NCBI GenBank assembly: GCA_002633085.1
Contig: NSIV01000012.1
Coordinates: 21,738 to 85,737 of the forward strand
DNA length: 64,000 nt
Direction of reading: 5' to 3'
From: Curvibacter sp. PD_MW3
GTDB lineage: Bacteria > Pseudomonadota > Gammaproteobacteria > Burkholderiales > Burkholderiaceae_C
Positions 17,236-26,291 of this stretch are shown piece by piece. A model generated the notes under the pieces. That model did no database searches and was not told where the DNA came from. It saw only the letters and a program-made list of their open reading frames with translations. Each line of letters opens with the position of its first letter. Position 1 is the first letter of the stretch. The translations under genes were made by a program, and so were the position numbers.

Positions 17236-17830
17236 TGTGCTGACCCTGAGCAAAAGCGAACTCATCCTCGGCGGCCAGAAGAGCGGCAAGTCGCGTCGCG
17301 CCGAATGGCTGGCGAAGACGTGGTTGGCGGCATCGCCGCAGCACAAGGCCACGCTGATCGCCACTGGCCAGGCCTGGGACGAGGAGATGCGCCACCGCAT
17401 TGCACGCCACCAGCGCGAACGTGCCGAGCGCGTGCCCGGCCTGCTGACGGTGGAAGAACCACGCTTACTGGCCGAGGCGATTGCCGCGTACAGCCGCCCC
17501 GACACCTTGCTGGTGGTGGACTGCCTGACGCTGTGGCTGACCAACTGGCTGATGCCGTTCAAGCCCACGGCGGAGGATTCTGAAAAAAATCGACCTCAAG
17601 CCCCCGATGTATCTGCGCCCATAGCTATGCTTTTAGGAGCAATCCGGAATGCCACGGGGCCGCTGGTGCTGGTGGGCAACGAGATCGGCTTGGGCGTGAT
17701 TCCGCTCGGGCGCGAGGTGCGCGCTTTTGTTGATGCGCTGGGCCGCCTGAACCAGGACGTGGCGCAGGCCTGCGAACGTGTCACGCTGATGGCGGCCGGC
17801 CTGCCGCTGACGTTGAAGGGGACGGCATGA
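17228..17830 (+). CDS. cobU: Adenosylcobinamide kinase/guanylyltransferase
   Basis: 200 residues. Bifunctional enzyme that phosphorylates adenosylcobinamide and transfers GMP to it. P-loop ELILGGQKSGKSRRAEW, then LIATGQAWDEEMRHRIARHQRER with the family His region, and VVDCLTLWLTNWL followed by LVLVGNEIGLGVIP. Between these last two motifs a segment of about 22 residues (SEKNRPQAPDVSAPIAMLLG) is encoded by a copy of a dispersed repeat (17582-17640) with codons unlike the rest of the gene. Overlaps the previous gene by 8 bases and btuF by 4. Also called cobP. Confidence 0.93.
   Translation: MADVLTLSKSELILGGQKSGKSRRAEWLAKTWLAASPQHKATLIATGQAWDEEMRHRIARHQRERAERVPGLLTVEEPRLLAEAIAAYSRPDTLLVVDCLTLWLTNWLMPFKPTAEDSEKNRPQAPDVSAPIAMLLGAIRNATGPLVLVGNEIGLGVIPLGREVRAFVDALGRLNQDVAQACERVTLMAAGLPLTLKGTA
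17582..17640 (+). repeat. Dispersed repeat, copy A (inside cobU)
   Basis: About 59 bases with the shared skeleton AAATCG-CCTC-AGCCC ... TGCGC ... AGCTAT ... TTT-AG-AGC. Read in frame by cobU without stops. AT-richer than flanking coding DNA. Confidence 0.75.
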
Positions 17831-18684
17831 AACGCGCGTTCTTCTGCTGGCTGATCTGCCTTGGGCTGCCGGCACAGGCGCTGCAGATCACCGACGACCG
17901 CGGCACCCAGGTCACGCTGCCGAAGCCGCCGCAGCGCATCGTCAGCCTGCTGCCGTCGTTGACCGAGACCGTCTGCGAGCTCGGCCAGTGCCAGCGCCTG
18001 GTGGGGGTGGACCGCTATTCCAACCACCCGGCCAGCGTGCGCGCCTTGCCGCAGGTCGGTGGTGGGCTTGACCCGAACATCGAGGCCATCGTGGCACTCA
18101 AGCCCGACCTGGTGCTGATGTCGGTGTCCTCGCGCGCCAGCGAGCGGCTGGAAGCGCTGGGCCTGAAGGTGGCGGCGTTGGAGACCAAGAGCCATGCCGA
18201 CGTGCAGCGCGTGCTGGAGCGGGTGGGGGCCTTGCTGGCCGTCAACGATGCGCAGCGCGTCTGGCGCCATATCGATGCCGGCGTGTCGGCGGCCGCACAG
18301 TCGCTGCCGGTCCAGGCGAAAAACCTGCGCATCTACTTCGAGGTCAACCGCGGCCCTTATGCGGCCGGCGAATCGTCCTTCATCGGCGAGACACTGACGC
18401 GCCTGGGCGTGAAGAACATCGTGCCGACCAGCCTGGGGCCGTTTCCCAAACTCAACCCCGAGTACGTGGTGCGCGCCAACCCCGATGTGATCATGATCAG
18501 CCAGCGCAATGTTCCTGGCTTGCCGCAGCGCCCCGGCTGGGCCGGCATCCGCGCCGTGCGCGAGCAGCGCATCTGCATCTTTCCCACCGAACAGGCCGAC
18601 GTGCTGATCCGCCCCGGCCCGCGCATGGCCGAGGCCGCGCGCCTGATGGCCCAGTGCCTGGCCGACAAGGGAGGGCGACGATGA
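17827..18684 (+). CDS. btuF: Periplasmic cobalamin-binding protein BtuF
   Basis: 285 residues with an N-terminal signal peptide (MKRAFFCWLICLGLPAQALQ). The binding-protein fold starts at RIVSLLPSLTETVCELGQCQRLVGVDRYSNHP, with IVALKPDLVLM and FEVNRGPYAAGESSFIGETLTRLGVKNI. It delivers corrinoids from the periplasm to BtuCD. The ATG overlaps the cobU stop and the stop overlaps btuC (ATGA both times). Confidence 0.92.
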   Translation: MKRAFFCWLICLGLPAQALQITDDRGTQVTLPKPPQRIVSLLPSLTETVCELGQCQRLVGVDRYSNHPASVRALPQVGGGLDPNIEAIVALKPDLVLMSVSSRASERLEALGLKVAALETKSHADVQRVLERVGALLAVNDAQRVWRHIDAGVSAAAQSLPVQAKNLRIYFEVNRGPYAAGESSFIGETLTRLGVKNIVPTSLGPFPKLNPEYVVRANPDVIMISQRNVPGLPQRPGWAGIRAVREQRICIFPTEQADVLIRPGPRMAEAARLMAQCLADKGGRR

Positions 18685-19697
18685 GCGGACCCTCACTACA
18701 GGAACGCCGCGCCACCTTGTGGGCCCTGGCCCTGGCGTTGCTGGCCGCGGCCGGTGTGCTGCTCGGCGCCGGTGTCGGCAGCACCGGTTTCGAGAGCGTG
18801 TTCAAGGTGCTGGACGATCCGGTGGCCTGGCAGATCGTCTGGGACATCCGGCTGCCGCGCACGCTCGGCGCCTGGCTGGCTGGCGCGCTGCTGGGTCTGG
18901 CTGGCGCGGTGGCGCAAGGGTTGTTCCGCAACCCGCTGGCTGACCCTTATCTGCTGGGCAGCGCCTCCGGCGCCTCGCTCGGTGTGGCCATCGCACTGGC
19001 CTTGTTCGGTGTCTCGCCGCTGGCCACGCACTGGCTGGTGCGCCTGGGCCTGACCGGTGCTGCCTTCGTCGGTGCCGTGGCGGCCGTGTTGCTCACGCTG
19101 GTGCTGGCGCGCGGCGTGCAGCACACCTTGCGCCTGCTGCTGGCCGGTGTCATCGTCGGTGTGGTGCTGGGCGCCTTGAGTTCGCTCACCATGCTGCTGG
19201 TGCCCGAGGTGCTGCAGGCCATGCAGGCCTTTCTGCTCGGCAGCACCGGTTATGTGGGGTGGAGTGCCTGCGTGTTGATGGCCGTCGTCTGGGGCCTGTG
19301 CATGTTGGCGGCCTGGAGCCTAAGCCGCGTGCTCGACGGCCTGACGCTGGGCGAGGCCACCGCCGCCAGCCTGGGGCTCTCGCTGGCACCGCTGCGCGCC
19401 GCGCTGATTGCGGTGATGGCGCTGGCCACCGGCACTGCCGTGGCGCAGACCGGTCTGATTGCCTTCGTTGGCCTGGCCGCGCCGCACCTGGTGCGCTCGC
19501 TGGTCAAGACCACGCACGGCCGCCTCACCTTCCTGGCCAGCCTGATGGGCGGCGTGCTGCTGATGGTGGCCGACCTGCTGGCGCGTTGGTTGATTGCGCC
19601 GGCCGAGTTGCCGGTGGGCGTGCTGACCGCCGTGCTCGGCGGCGGTTACCTGCTGTGGCTGATGCACCGGCAAAACCAGCGGGGGCGGATGTTATGA
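18681..19697 (+). CDS. btuC: Cobalamin ABC transporter permease BtuC
   Basis: 338 residues with about ten membrane segments, FecCD/BtuC family. Family signatures: DIRLPRTLGAWLAGALLGLAGAVAQGLFRNPLADPYLLGSASGAS near the N-terminus and LIAFVGLAAPHLVRSLV in the second half. Start ATG 18681 overlaps btuF by 4 bases; stop overlaps btuD by 3 bases. Confidence 0.94.
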   Translation: MSGPSLQERRATLWALALALLAAAGVLLGAGVGSTGFESVFKVLDDPVAWQIVWDIRLPRTLGAWLAGALLGLAGAVAQGLFRNPLADPYLLGSASGASLGVAIALALFGVSPLATHWLVRLGLTGAAFVGAVAAVLLTLVLARGVQHTLRLLLAGVIVGVVLGALSSLTMLLVPEVLQAMQAFLLGSTGYVGWSACVLMAVVWGLCMLAAWSLSRVLDGLTLGEATAASLGLSLAPLRAALIAVMALATGTAVAQTGLIAFVGLAAPHLVRSLVKTTHGRLTFLASLMGGVLLMVADLLARWLIAPAELPVGVLTAVLGGGYLLWLMHRQNQRGRML

Positions 19698-20464
19698 ACC
19701 AGAGTGCCATTTGCGCGCAAGCCATCCGCGCCAGCCTGGGCAACGTCGAGGTGCTGCATGGCATCGACCTGGACTTGCCTGTGGGCCGCTGGACCAGCAT
19801 CGTCGGCCCCAACGGCGCCGGCAAGTCCACCTTGCTCAAGGCCCTGGCCGGGCTGCTGCCGCATGACGGTGATGTGTCGCTGCTGGGCTGCCCGCCCGGC
19901 CATTTCCGTGGCCGCCAGAAAGCCCGGCACCTGGCCTGGCTGGGCCAGAACGAAAGCAGCGCCGACGACCTGACCGCTTACGACGTCGCGCTGCTGGGTC
20001 GCCTGCCGCACCAGCCCTGGCTGGCACCACCCAGCGCGGTCGACCACGCGGCCGTGGAACAGGCGCTGCGTGCCACCCAGGCCTGGGACTGGCGCGAGCG
20101 CCCCCTGAGCCATCTCTCCGGCGGCGAGCGCCAGCGTGTGCTGCTGGCGCGTGCGCTGGCGGTGCAGGCCGAGGTGCTGCTGATGGACGAACCGCTGGCC
20201 AACCTCGACCCGCCGCACCAGGTGGACTGGCTGCTGCTGGTGCGCGAACTGGTCAAAAACGGCAAGACCGTGGTCAGCGTGCTGCACGAGTTGTCGCTGG
20301 CGCTGCAGGCCGACGAGCTGGTCATCATGGCCGCCGGCCGCGTGACGCACCACGGCGCCTGCGCTGACGCCGCCACCCACCGTGCGCTGGAGCAGGTGTT
20401 CGACAACCGTATTCACATCCAACAGGTGGCAGGGCAATGGCTCTCGCTGCCCAAACTCTCATAA
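19694..20464 (+). CDS. btuD: Cobalamin ABC transporter ATPase BtuD
   Basis: 256 residues. Walker [10 protein letters not shown] near residue 38, ABC signature LSGGERQRV, Walker [13 protein letters not shown] and switch His in VLHELSLAL. Powers corrinoid import with BtuC and BtuF. Start ATG 19694 overlaps the btuC stop (ATGA). Confidence 0.95.
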   Translation: MNQSAICAQAIRASLGNVEVLHGIDLDLPVGRWTSIVGPNGAGKSTLLKALAGLLPHDGDVSLLGCPPGHFRGRQKARHLAWLGQNESSADDLTAYDVALLGRLPHQPWLAPPSAVDHAAVEQALRATQAWDWRERPLSHLSGGERQRVLLARALAVQAEVLLMDEPLANLDPPHQVDWLLLVRELVKNGKTVVSVLHELSLALQADELVIMAAGRVTHHGACADAATHRALEQVFDNRIHIQQVAGQWLSLPKLS

Positions 20465-20475
20465 CCGGACACTCC

Positions 20476-21045
20476 ATGGAAATCGAAGCTCCCCCGACTG
20501 AAAAGCGCTACGAGAAACCCGAGGGCGAACGCCGCGGCCTCGTCATCGTCAACACTGGCGACGGCAAAGGCAAGAGCACGGCCGCCTTCGGCCTGGCACT
20601 GCGCGCGCACGGCCGCGGCAAGGCGGTCAAGATTTACCAGTTCATGAAAGTGCCGAGTGCGCGCTTTGGCGAACACCGCATGTTCGAGCAGCTTGGCATC
20701 CCGATCGAAGGGCTGGGCGACGGCTTTTCCTGGAAGAGTCAGGACCTGGAGCACTCGGCCCAACTGGCGCGCGACGGCTGGGCGCGCGCCAAGGCCAGCA
20801 TCCTGAGCGGCGAGTTTTTTATGGTCACGCTCGACGAGATCACCTACCCGCTGATCTACGGCTGGCTGCCGCTCGATGACGTGCTGCAGACGTTGCGCGA
20901 TCGTCCCAAGCACGTGCACGTGGTGCTGACCGGCCGCCGCTGCCCGCCCGAGATCATTGAACTGGCCGACACCGTGACCGAGATGACGCTCATCAAGCAC
21001 GCGTTCAAGGCCGGCATCCCGGCACAACGCGGCATCGAAGACTGA
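20476..21045 (+). CDS. cobO: Cob(I)alamin adenosyltransferase (CobO/BtuR type)
   Basis: 189 residues. Adds the 5'-deoxyadenosyl group to reduced corrinoids. ATP-binding loop [22 protein letters not shown], then [17 protein letters not shown] and [13 protein letters not shown], all CobO-family features. The start is ATG 20476, 11 bases after btuD; an upstream frame to 20437 overlaps btuD and is not supported. Confidence 0.94.
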   Translation: MEIEAPPTEKRYEKPEGERRGLVIVNTGDGKGKSTAAFGLALRAHGRGKAVKIYQFMKVPSARFGEHRMFEQLGIPIEGLGDGFSWKSQDLEHSAQLARDGWARAKASILSGEFFMVTLDEITYPLIYGWLPLDDVLQTLRDRPKHVHVVLTGRRCPPEIIELADTVTEMTLIKHAFKAGIPAQRGIED

Positions 21046-21051
21046 CCCCCC

Positions 21052-21750
21052 ATGTCACGCGACCCCGCCACCCTGGTACCGGCCGAACCGTTCAGCGCAG
21101 CTGATGCGGCGGCGGTGTACCGGGCCATCTTCGAGCGGCGCGACATGCGCCACTTCGCCGGTGGCAGCGTGGCGCCCGAGGTGCTGCGGCGTTTGCTGCA
21201 GGCGGCGCACCATGCGCCCAGCGTCGGTTTCATGCAGCCGTGGCGCTTCATCCGCATCACGCAGCCCGCCTTGCGCCAGCAACTGCACGCACTGGTGGAG
21301 CAGGAGCGGGTGCAGACCGCGCGCGCCTTGGGCGAGCGGGAAGACGCGTTCATGAAGCTCAAGGTGGAAGGCTTGCTGGAAGCGGCCGAGGTGTTTGCCG
21401 TGGCACTGGCCGACGGGCGTGAGCGTCATGTCTTCGGCCGTCGCACGCTACCGCAGATGGACCTGGCTTCCGCCGCCTGCGCCATCCAGAACCTGTGGCT
21501 GGCCGCGCGCGCCGAAGGACTGGGCATGGGCTGGGTCTCGCTGTTCGAGCCGCAGGCAGTGGCGCAACTGCTGGGTCTGCCGTCCGGGGCCGAGCCGATT
21601 GCGCTGTTGTGCCTGGGTCCTGTGCAGGGCTATTACAGCGAACCGATGCTGAGCCAGGACAAGTGGGCGCAGCGCGAGGCGCTGGCCGGGCTGGTGTTCG
21701 ATGACCGCTGGGGCCAGGGTGCGAGCCTGTTTGCAGAAGAGGCGCCGTGA
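21052..21750 (+). CDS. bluB: 5,6-Dimethylbenzimidazole synthase BluB
   Basis: 232 residues, nitroreductase fold. Uses O2 to fragment reduced FMN into dimethylbenzimidazole, the lower ligand of cobalamin. RRDMRHFAGGSVAPEVLRRLLQAAHHAPSVGFMQPWRFIRI, then AACAIQNLWLAARAEGLGMGWVSLFEP. The O2 requirement implies aerobic life at least part of the time. Stop overlaps the cbiB start. Confidence 0.93.
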   Translation: MSRDPATLVPAEPFSAADAAAVYRAIFERRDMRHFAGGSVAPEVLRRLLQAAHHAPSVGFMQPWRFIRITQPALRQQLHALVEQERVQTARALGEREDAFMKLKVEGLLEAAEVFAVALADGRERHVFGRRTLPQMDLASAACAIQNLWLAARAEGLGMGWVSLFEPQAVAQLLGLPSGAEPIALLCLGPVQGYYSEPMLSQDKWAQREALAGLVFDDRWGQGASLFAEEAP

Positions 21751-22733
21751 TGCTGGCCGACCTGTCTCATGCCCCGTTGCTGATCGTCGGCGCCTTGTGG
21801 CTGGCGCTGGCCATTGATCGCTTACTGGGCGAGCCCGCCGCGCGCTGGCACCCGGTGGTGTGGATGGGGCATTACCTGGGCTGGGTCGGCGCCTTCATCG
21901 CGCCGCAGCGCACGCAGACAGGTGCTGCCGATTACCAGCGTTTCGGGCTCGGTGCTCTGGCCTGGATTGCGGGTGCTGCTCTGGTTTTGATCGTAAGCGC
22001 AGCCCTGCAGCAAGCGGTTCAGCAACTGCCGGCGCTGCTTGGTCTGGTGCTGCTGGGTTTGCTGCTCAAGCCACTGCTGGCCTGGCGCATGCTGCGTGGC
22101 GAGGTGCTGGCGGTGGAGGCGGCCTTGGCCGAATCGCTGCCGGCTGGACGCGCGCGCCTGGCCTGGCTGGTCAGCCGCGATGTGCAGGCCTTGAGCGAAG
22201 CCGAGGTGCGTGAGAGCGCCATCGAGTCGCTGGCCGAGAATCTGAACGACTCGGTGGTGGCGCCGATTTTCTGGTTCGTGCTGCTGGGCCTGCCCGGTGC
22301 GGCGCTCTACCGTTTTGCCAATACGGCTGATGCCATGTGGGGTTACCGCGGCGCCTACAACGGGCGCGACTGGGCCTGGGCCGGCAAGTGGGCGGCGCGC
22401 GCCGACGATGTGCTGTCCTGGCTGCCGGCGCGCTTGACGGCCCTGCTGCTGGCGCTGGTGAACGGCGGCCTGTCGCTGCGCGCCTTGCGTCGGGAAGCCG
22501 GCCGTACGCCGTCGCCCAACAGCGGCTGGCCGATGGCGGCCATGGCGCTGGCGCTGGGTGTCAGCCTGCACAAGCCCGGCGTCTATGCGCTGCACAGCCA
22601 GGGCCGTGCACTGCTGGCCAGCGACACGGCACGTGCGGCGGATTTGGGGTCAAAAATGCTTATTTCCCTTGCCATCATTGCGACAGCAGCTATTGTTTTC
22701 ATAGCGTTTTCAGCGCAGGAGGTGCAGCCATGA
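21747..22733 (+). CDS. cbiB: Adenosylcobinamide-phosphate synthase
   Basis: 328 residues, integral membrane protein (CbiB/CobD family) that attaches the aminopropanol arm to adenosylcobyric acid. LAIDRLLGEPAARWHPVVWMGHYLGW, ESLAENLNDSVVAPIFWF, YRFANTADAMWGYR and WPMAAMALALGVSLHKPGVY are family features. The start is GTG 21747 or ATG 21750, both overlapping the bluB stop. The last 25 or so residues (SKMLISLAIIATAAIVFIAF) form an extra hydrophobic helix encoded by repeat copy B. Stop overlaps the next ATG. Confidence 0.93.
   Translation: MMLADLSHAPLLIVGALWLALAIDRLLGEPAARWHPVVWMGHYLGWVGAFIAPQRTQTGAADYQRFGLGALAWIAGAALVLIVSAALQQAVQQLPALLGLVLLGLLLKPLLAWRMLRGEVLAVEAALAESLPAGRARLAWLVSRDVQALSEAEVRESAIESLAENLNDSVVAPIFWFVLLGLPGAALYRFANTADAMWGYRGAYNGRDWAWAGKWAARADDVLSWLPARLTALLLALVNGGLSLRALRREAGRTPSPNSGWPMAAMALALGVSLHKPGVYALHSQGRALLASDTARAADLGSKMLISLAIIATAAIVFIAFSAQEVQP
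22650..22705 (+). repeat. Dispersed repeat, copy B (3' end of cbiB)
   Basis: About 56 bases sharing CAGCTATTGTTTT and ATAGCG with copy C, plus the CCCTTG and TGCG elements. Read in frame as the C-terminal hydrophobic segment of CbiB. Confidence 0.7.
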
Positions 22734-23749
22734 GTGTGCTGCGTATCCACGGCGGCCCGGATGCCCAAGGCGTGCCGCTGCATGACTTCTCCACCAACAG
22801 TAATGCCTGTGGTCCGTGCCCGCTGGCGCTGGCGGCCGTGCAGGGCGCCGATGCCACACGCTACCCGGATGCCACCTACACCGAGCTGCGCGCGCAGCTG
22901 GCAGCCCGGCACGGCGTGGCGCCCGAGCGTGTGCTGCTGGCCGGCAGTGCCAGTGAGTTCATCTTCCGCATCAGTGCCTGGGTTGCACAACAAGCTGACG
23001 GTTCGGGTAGCTGCAACGTCTGGCTGCCGCCACAGCACTATGGTGATTACGCCGCTGCCGCGCAGGCCTGGGGCCTGACCCGCGTGGCGCAGCCGCAGGG
23101 CGCGTCACTGGCCTGGGCCTGCGATCCGTCCAGCCCGCTGGGGCAGGCGCAAGGCGGCCTGGCCGAACTGGTGGCGACGGCCCCCGTGGTGGTGCTGGAC
23201 CGCGCCTATGAGCCGCTGCGCCTGAGTGCTGCGCTGGCCCTGACGCAGGAGCAACTGCTGCGCGTCTGGCAGTTGTGGACACCAAACAAGGCGCTCGGCC
23301 TGACTGGTGTGCGCGCCGCCTATGTTATTGCACCGCTCGGTGCGCTGGAGGCAGTGGCGCAACTGGAGCGTCTGGCGCCGTCCTGGCTGGTGGGCGCGCA
23401 CGGCGTGGCGCTGCTGCGGGCTTGGCTGCTCCCCGAGGTGCAAGCCTGGCTGCAGCAAAGCCTGACCACGCTGCGTGAATGGAAGGCCCGCCAGCTGGCC
23501 GTGTGCGAAGCGCTGGGCTGGACTTGCCTGCCCAGCAACGCCAACTACTTCTGCGCCCGCCCCGATGTGCAAGGCGAGGCGCTGACGCAGGCCCTGGCGA
23601 CCTTGCGGGCACAGGGTATCAAGCTGCGCGATGCGACCTCGTTTGGTTTGCCCGGCCACGTGCGCCTGGGTGTGCTGGCACCGCAGGTGCAGGACGCACT
23701 GCAGCAGGCCTGGGTGAGCCTGCGCGCACAGGAAAGGACAAGCCTATGA
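22730..23749 (+). CDS. cobD: Threonine-phosphate decarboxylase-like aminotransferase
   Basis: 339 residues, PLP fold type I. It makes aminopropanol phosphate for the corrinoid side arm. FSTNSNACGPCPLALAAV is the family's opening; the PLP Lys is in WTPNKALGLTGVRAAYV near residue 185, followed by LPSNANYFCAR and a C-terminal RLGVL. The start is fixed by ATGA overlap with cbiB; the stop overlaps cobQ. Called cobC in the Pseudomonas nomenclature. Confidence 0.9.
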   Translation: MSVLRIHGGPDAQGVPLHDFSTNSNACGPCPLALAAVQGADATRYPDATYTELRAQLAARHGVAPERVLLAGSASEFIFRISAWVAQQADGSGSCNVWLPPQHYGDYAAAAQAWGLTRVAQPQGASLAWACDPSSPLGQAQGGLAELVATAPVVVLDRAYEPLRLSAALALTQEQLLRVWQLWTPNKALGLTGVRAAYVIAPLGALEAVAQLERLAPSWLVGAHGVALLRAWLLPEVQAWLQQSLTTLREWKARQLAVCEALGWTCLPSNANYFCARPDVQGEALTQALATLRAQGIKLRDATSFGLPGHVRLGVLAPQVQDALQQAWVSLRAQERTSL

Positions 23750-25203
23750 GTGCCAAAGCAGTGATGGTGCTGGGCACCACCAGCGGTGCCGGCAAGAGTT
23801 GGCTCACCACGGCTTTGTGTCGTTACTACGCGCGCCAGGGCCTGAAGGTCGCGCCGTTCAAGGCGCAGAACATGAGCAACAACGCGCGGGTGGTTACCGG
23901 CGGTGAAATCGGTTCCGCCCAGTACTTCCAGGCCCTGGCCGCGCGTGCCGAGCCCGAGGTACGCATGAACCCGCTGCTGCTCAAGCCCGAGCGCGACACG
24001 CACAGCCAAGTGGTGCTGCTCGGCCAGGTGGACGAGGCGTTGACGCGCATGGACTGGCGTGGCCGCAGTGAGCACGTGTGGCCCACGGTGGCGCGTGCGC
24101 TGGACGAGTTGATGGCCGAGAACGACGTGGTGGTGATCGAAGGTGCCGGCTCGCCGGCCGAGATCAATCTCAGTGGCAGCGACATCGTCAACCTGCGCGT
24201 GGCACGCCATGCCAATGCCCAGTGCCTGCTGGTGACCGACATCGACCGCGGCGGCGCCTTCGCCCACCTCTACGGCACCTGGGCGCTGATGCCAGAAGAT
24301 GACCGGGCACTGATCAAGGGTTTCGTTCTCAACAAGTTCCGTGGTGACGCTGCGCTGCTGGCGCCGGCGCCGCAGATGCTGCAGGAGAAAACGAACGTGC
24401 CCACAGTGGCCACACTGCCGATGTGGTACCAGCACGGCCTGCCGGAAGAAGACGGTGTCTTTGACGACCGTCACAGCGCGAGCGGAGTCATCACCACGAC
24501 CATCGCTGTCGTGGTCTACCCGCGCATCAGCAACCTCGACGAATTCCAGCCGCTCAAGAACATCCCCGGCGTGCATCTCAAATGGGTGCGCAGCGCGGCC
24601 GAAGTGCAGGGCGCCGATTGGGTCATCCTGCCCGGCTCCAAGCACACCAGCGGCGACCTGGCCTGGCTGCGCGCGCAGGGTCTGGACCGCGCCATTGCCG
24701 CCCATGCGCAGCGGGGTGGGGCGGTGCTGGGCGTCTGCGGCGGGCTGCAGATGCTGGGCGAAGCGCTGATCGATTCGCACGGCATCGACGGCAACGCACC
24801 GGGCCTGGGCCTGCTGCCGCTGGTCACCGCCTTCGAGCCGACCAAGACGGTGCAGCGCACGCGCGCCACTTTTTCAACCGTCATCGGGCCGTGGGCAGCG
24901 CTGTCGGGCATTACGGTGCAAGGTTACGAGATCCACCATGGCCAGACCGCGCAGCACCCGGCCATGGCGGCCAAAGGTGATGTGGCGCACCGGCTGATCC
25001 CCAGACTGGCCTGGCAGAACGTGGCGGGCAATGTGCTCGGCCTCTACCTGCACGGCCTGTTCGAAGACCCGGCGGCGCTGCAGGCGCTGTTCGGCCAGCA
25101 CGGGGCCCAGGTGCCGACGCTAGACGCCGTGTTCGAGCGAATGGCTGACTTCATTGACGAGCATTTTGAGTCGGGCGTGCTGGACGCGCTGATTCACGAC
25201 TGA
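23746..25203 (+). CDS. cobQ: Cobyric acid synthase
   Basis: 485 residues. Performs four glutamine- and ATP-dependent amidations. P-loop VLGTTSGAGKSWLTTALCRYY, then APFKAQNMSNNARVV; IEGAGSPAEINL and VTDIDRGGAFAHLYGTW follow. The C-terminal amidotransferase has the nucleophile Cys near residue 331 in LGVCGGLQMLG and a His in LYLHGLFED. Same family as CbiP. The ATG overlaps the previous stop by 4 bases. Confidence 0.95.
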   Translation: MSAKAVMVLGTTSGAGKSWLTTALCRYYARQGLKVAPFKAQNMSNNARVVTGGEIGSAQYFQALAARAEPEVRMNPLLLKPERDTHSQVVLLGQVDEALTRMDWRGRSEHVWPTVARALDELMAENDVVVIEGAGSPAEINLSGSDIVNLRVARHANAQCLLVTDIDRGGAFAHLYGTWALMPEDDRALIKGFVLNKFRGDAALLAPAPQMLQEKTNVPTVATLPMWYQHGLPEEDGVFDDRHSASGVITTTIAVVVYPRISNLDEFQPLKNIPGVHLKWVRSAAEVQGADWVILPGSKHTSGDLAWLRAQGLDRAIAAHAQRGGAVLGVCGGLQMLGEALIDSHGIDGNAPGLGLLPLVTAFEPTKTVQRTRATFSTVIGPWAALSGITVQGYEIHHGQTAQHPAMAAKGDVAHRLIPRLAWQNVAGNVLGLYLHGLFEDPAALQALFGQHGAQVPTLDAVFERMADFIDEHFESGVLDALIHD

Positions 25204-25224
25204 GACTTTTGCAACGAGAACGAC

Positions 25225-26277
25225 ATGACCTTCACCCTCCCGAACATCCCCGATATCACCGACGCTGCCCTGGCGCAGCGCCTGCAGCACAAGATCGACA
25301 ACAAGACCAAGCCGCTGGGGTCCCTGGGCCGCCTCGAAACACTGGCGTTGCAGCTTGGCCTGATTCTGGGCACCGAGGCGCCCGAGTTGCAAGCACCGCA
25401 GATGGTGGTGTTCGCCGGCGACCACGGCCTGGCCGCGCGTGGCGTCTCGGCCTACCCGAGCGACGTGACCTGGCAGATGGTGGAGAACTTCCTCGCCGGC
25501 GGCGCGTGTGTGAGCGTGCTGGCGCGCCAGCACGGCATGGCGCTGACCGTGGTGGACTGCGGCGTGCGCCACGACTTCGCGCCGCGTGCATCGCTCGTGA
25601 TTCGCAAGGTCGCCCCCGGCACGGCCGATTCGGCGGCTGGCCCGGCCATGACGCCGGAGCAATGCGCGCAGGCGCTGGCCAACGGTGTTGAACTCGTGAA
25701 GGGTTTGCCAGGTAATGCACTGCTGCTGGGCGAGATGGGCATCGGCAATACCTCGGCCGCCTCGCTGCTGCTGTCGCGCCTGGCCGGGCTGGAGATCACC
25801 GACTGCACCGGTGCCGGCACCGGGCTGGACGATGCGGCAATTGCGCGCAAGGTCACGGTGCTGCGCGAGGTGTTGCTCAAGCACCCCGAGGCGCACGCCC
25901 CGCTGGAGGTGCTGGCGGCTTTCGGTGGCTTCGAGATCGCCACCATGGTGGGCTCGGTGCTGCAGGCGGCGGCCGAGCGGCGCGTGATCGTGGTCGACGG
26001 CTTCATCGCCAGTTCGGCCGTGCTGGTGGCCAGCAAGCTGGCGCCGCACGTGCTGCAGCGTTGTGTGTTCGCGCACCGCTCCGGCGAGCGCGGTCATGCG
26101 CTGATGCTGGCGCAACTGGGCGCCAATGCGGCACAGCAGCCGCTGCTCGACTTCGGCCTGCGCCTAGGCGAAGGCTCGGGCGCGGCATTGGCCTGGCCGC
26201 TGCTGACATCCGCCTGCGTCATGTTGCGCGATATGGCCAGCTTTGAATCGGCTGGCGTGTCGGAAAAATCGGCTTGA
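25225..26277 (+). CDS. cobT: Nicotinate-nucleotide:dimethylbenzimidazole phosphoribosyltransferase
   Basis: 350 residues, usual CobT length. It activates the lower-ligand base to alpha-ribazole phosphate. KPLGSLGRLETLALQLG near residue 35, VVFAGDHGLAARGVSAYP, GEMGIGNTSAASLL, CTGAGTGLDD and a catalytic Glu region in RLGEGSGAAL are all present. A ribosome-binding site (GAGAACGAC) is weak. Confidence 0.95.
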   Translation: MTFTLPNIPDITDAALAQRLQHKIDNKTKPLGSLGRLETLALQLGLILGTEAPELQAPQMVVFAGDHGLAARGVSAYPSDVTWQMVENFLAGGACVSVLARQHGMALTVVDCGVRHDFAPRASLVIRKVAPGTADSAAGPAMTPEQCAQALANGVELVKGLPGNALLLGEMGIGNTSAASLLLSRLAGLEITDCTGAGTGLDDAAIARKVTVLREVLLKHPEAHAPLEVLAAFGGFEIATMVGSVLQAAAERRVIVVDGFIASSAVLVASKLAPHVLQRCVFAHRSGERGHALMLAQLGANAAQQPLLDFGLRLGEGSGAALAWPLLTSACVMLRDMASFESAGVSEKSA

Positions 26278-26291
26278 GTTACAACACGCGC

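Noticed and set aside
19259..19693. N-terminal extension of btuD
   Set aside because: The extension overlaps btuC and looks like a shadow; the ATG at 19694 overlaps the btuC stop and begins the ABC domain.
23545..26115. Long minus-strand frames over cobQ and cobT
   Set aside because: Composition typical of antisense frames; the plus-strand genes are certain.
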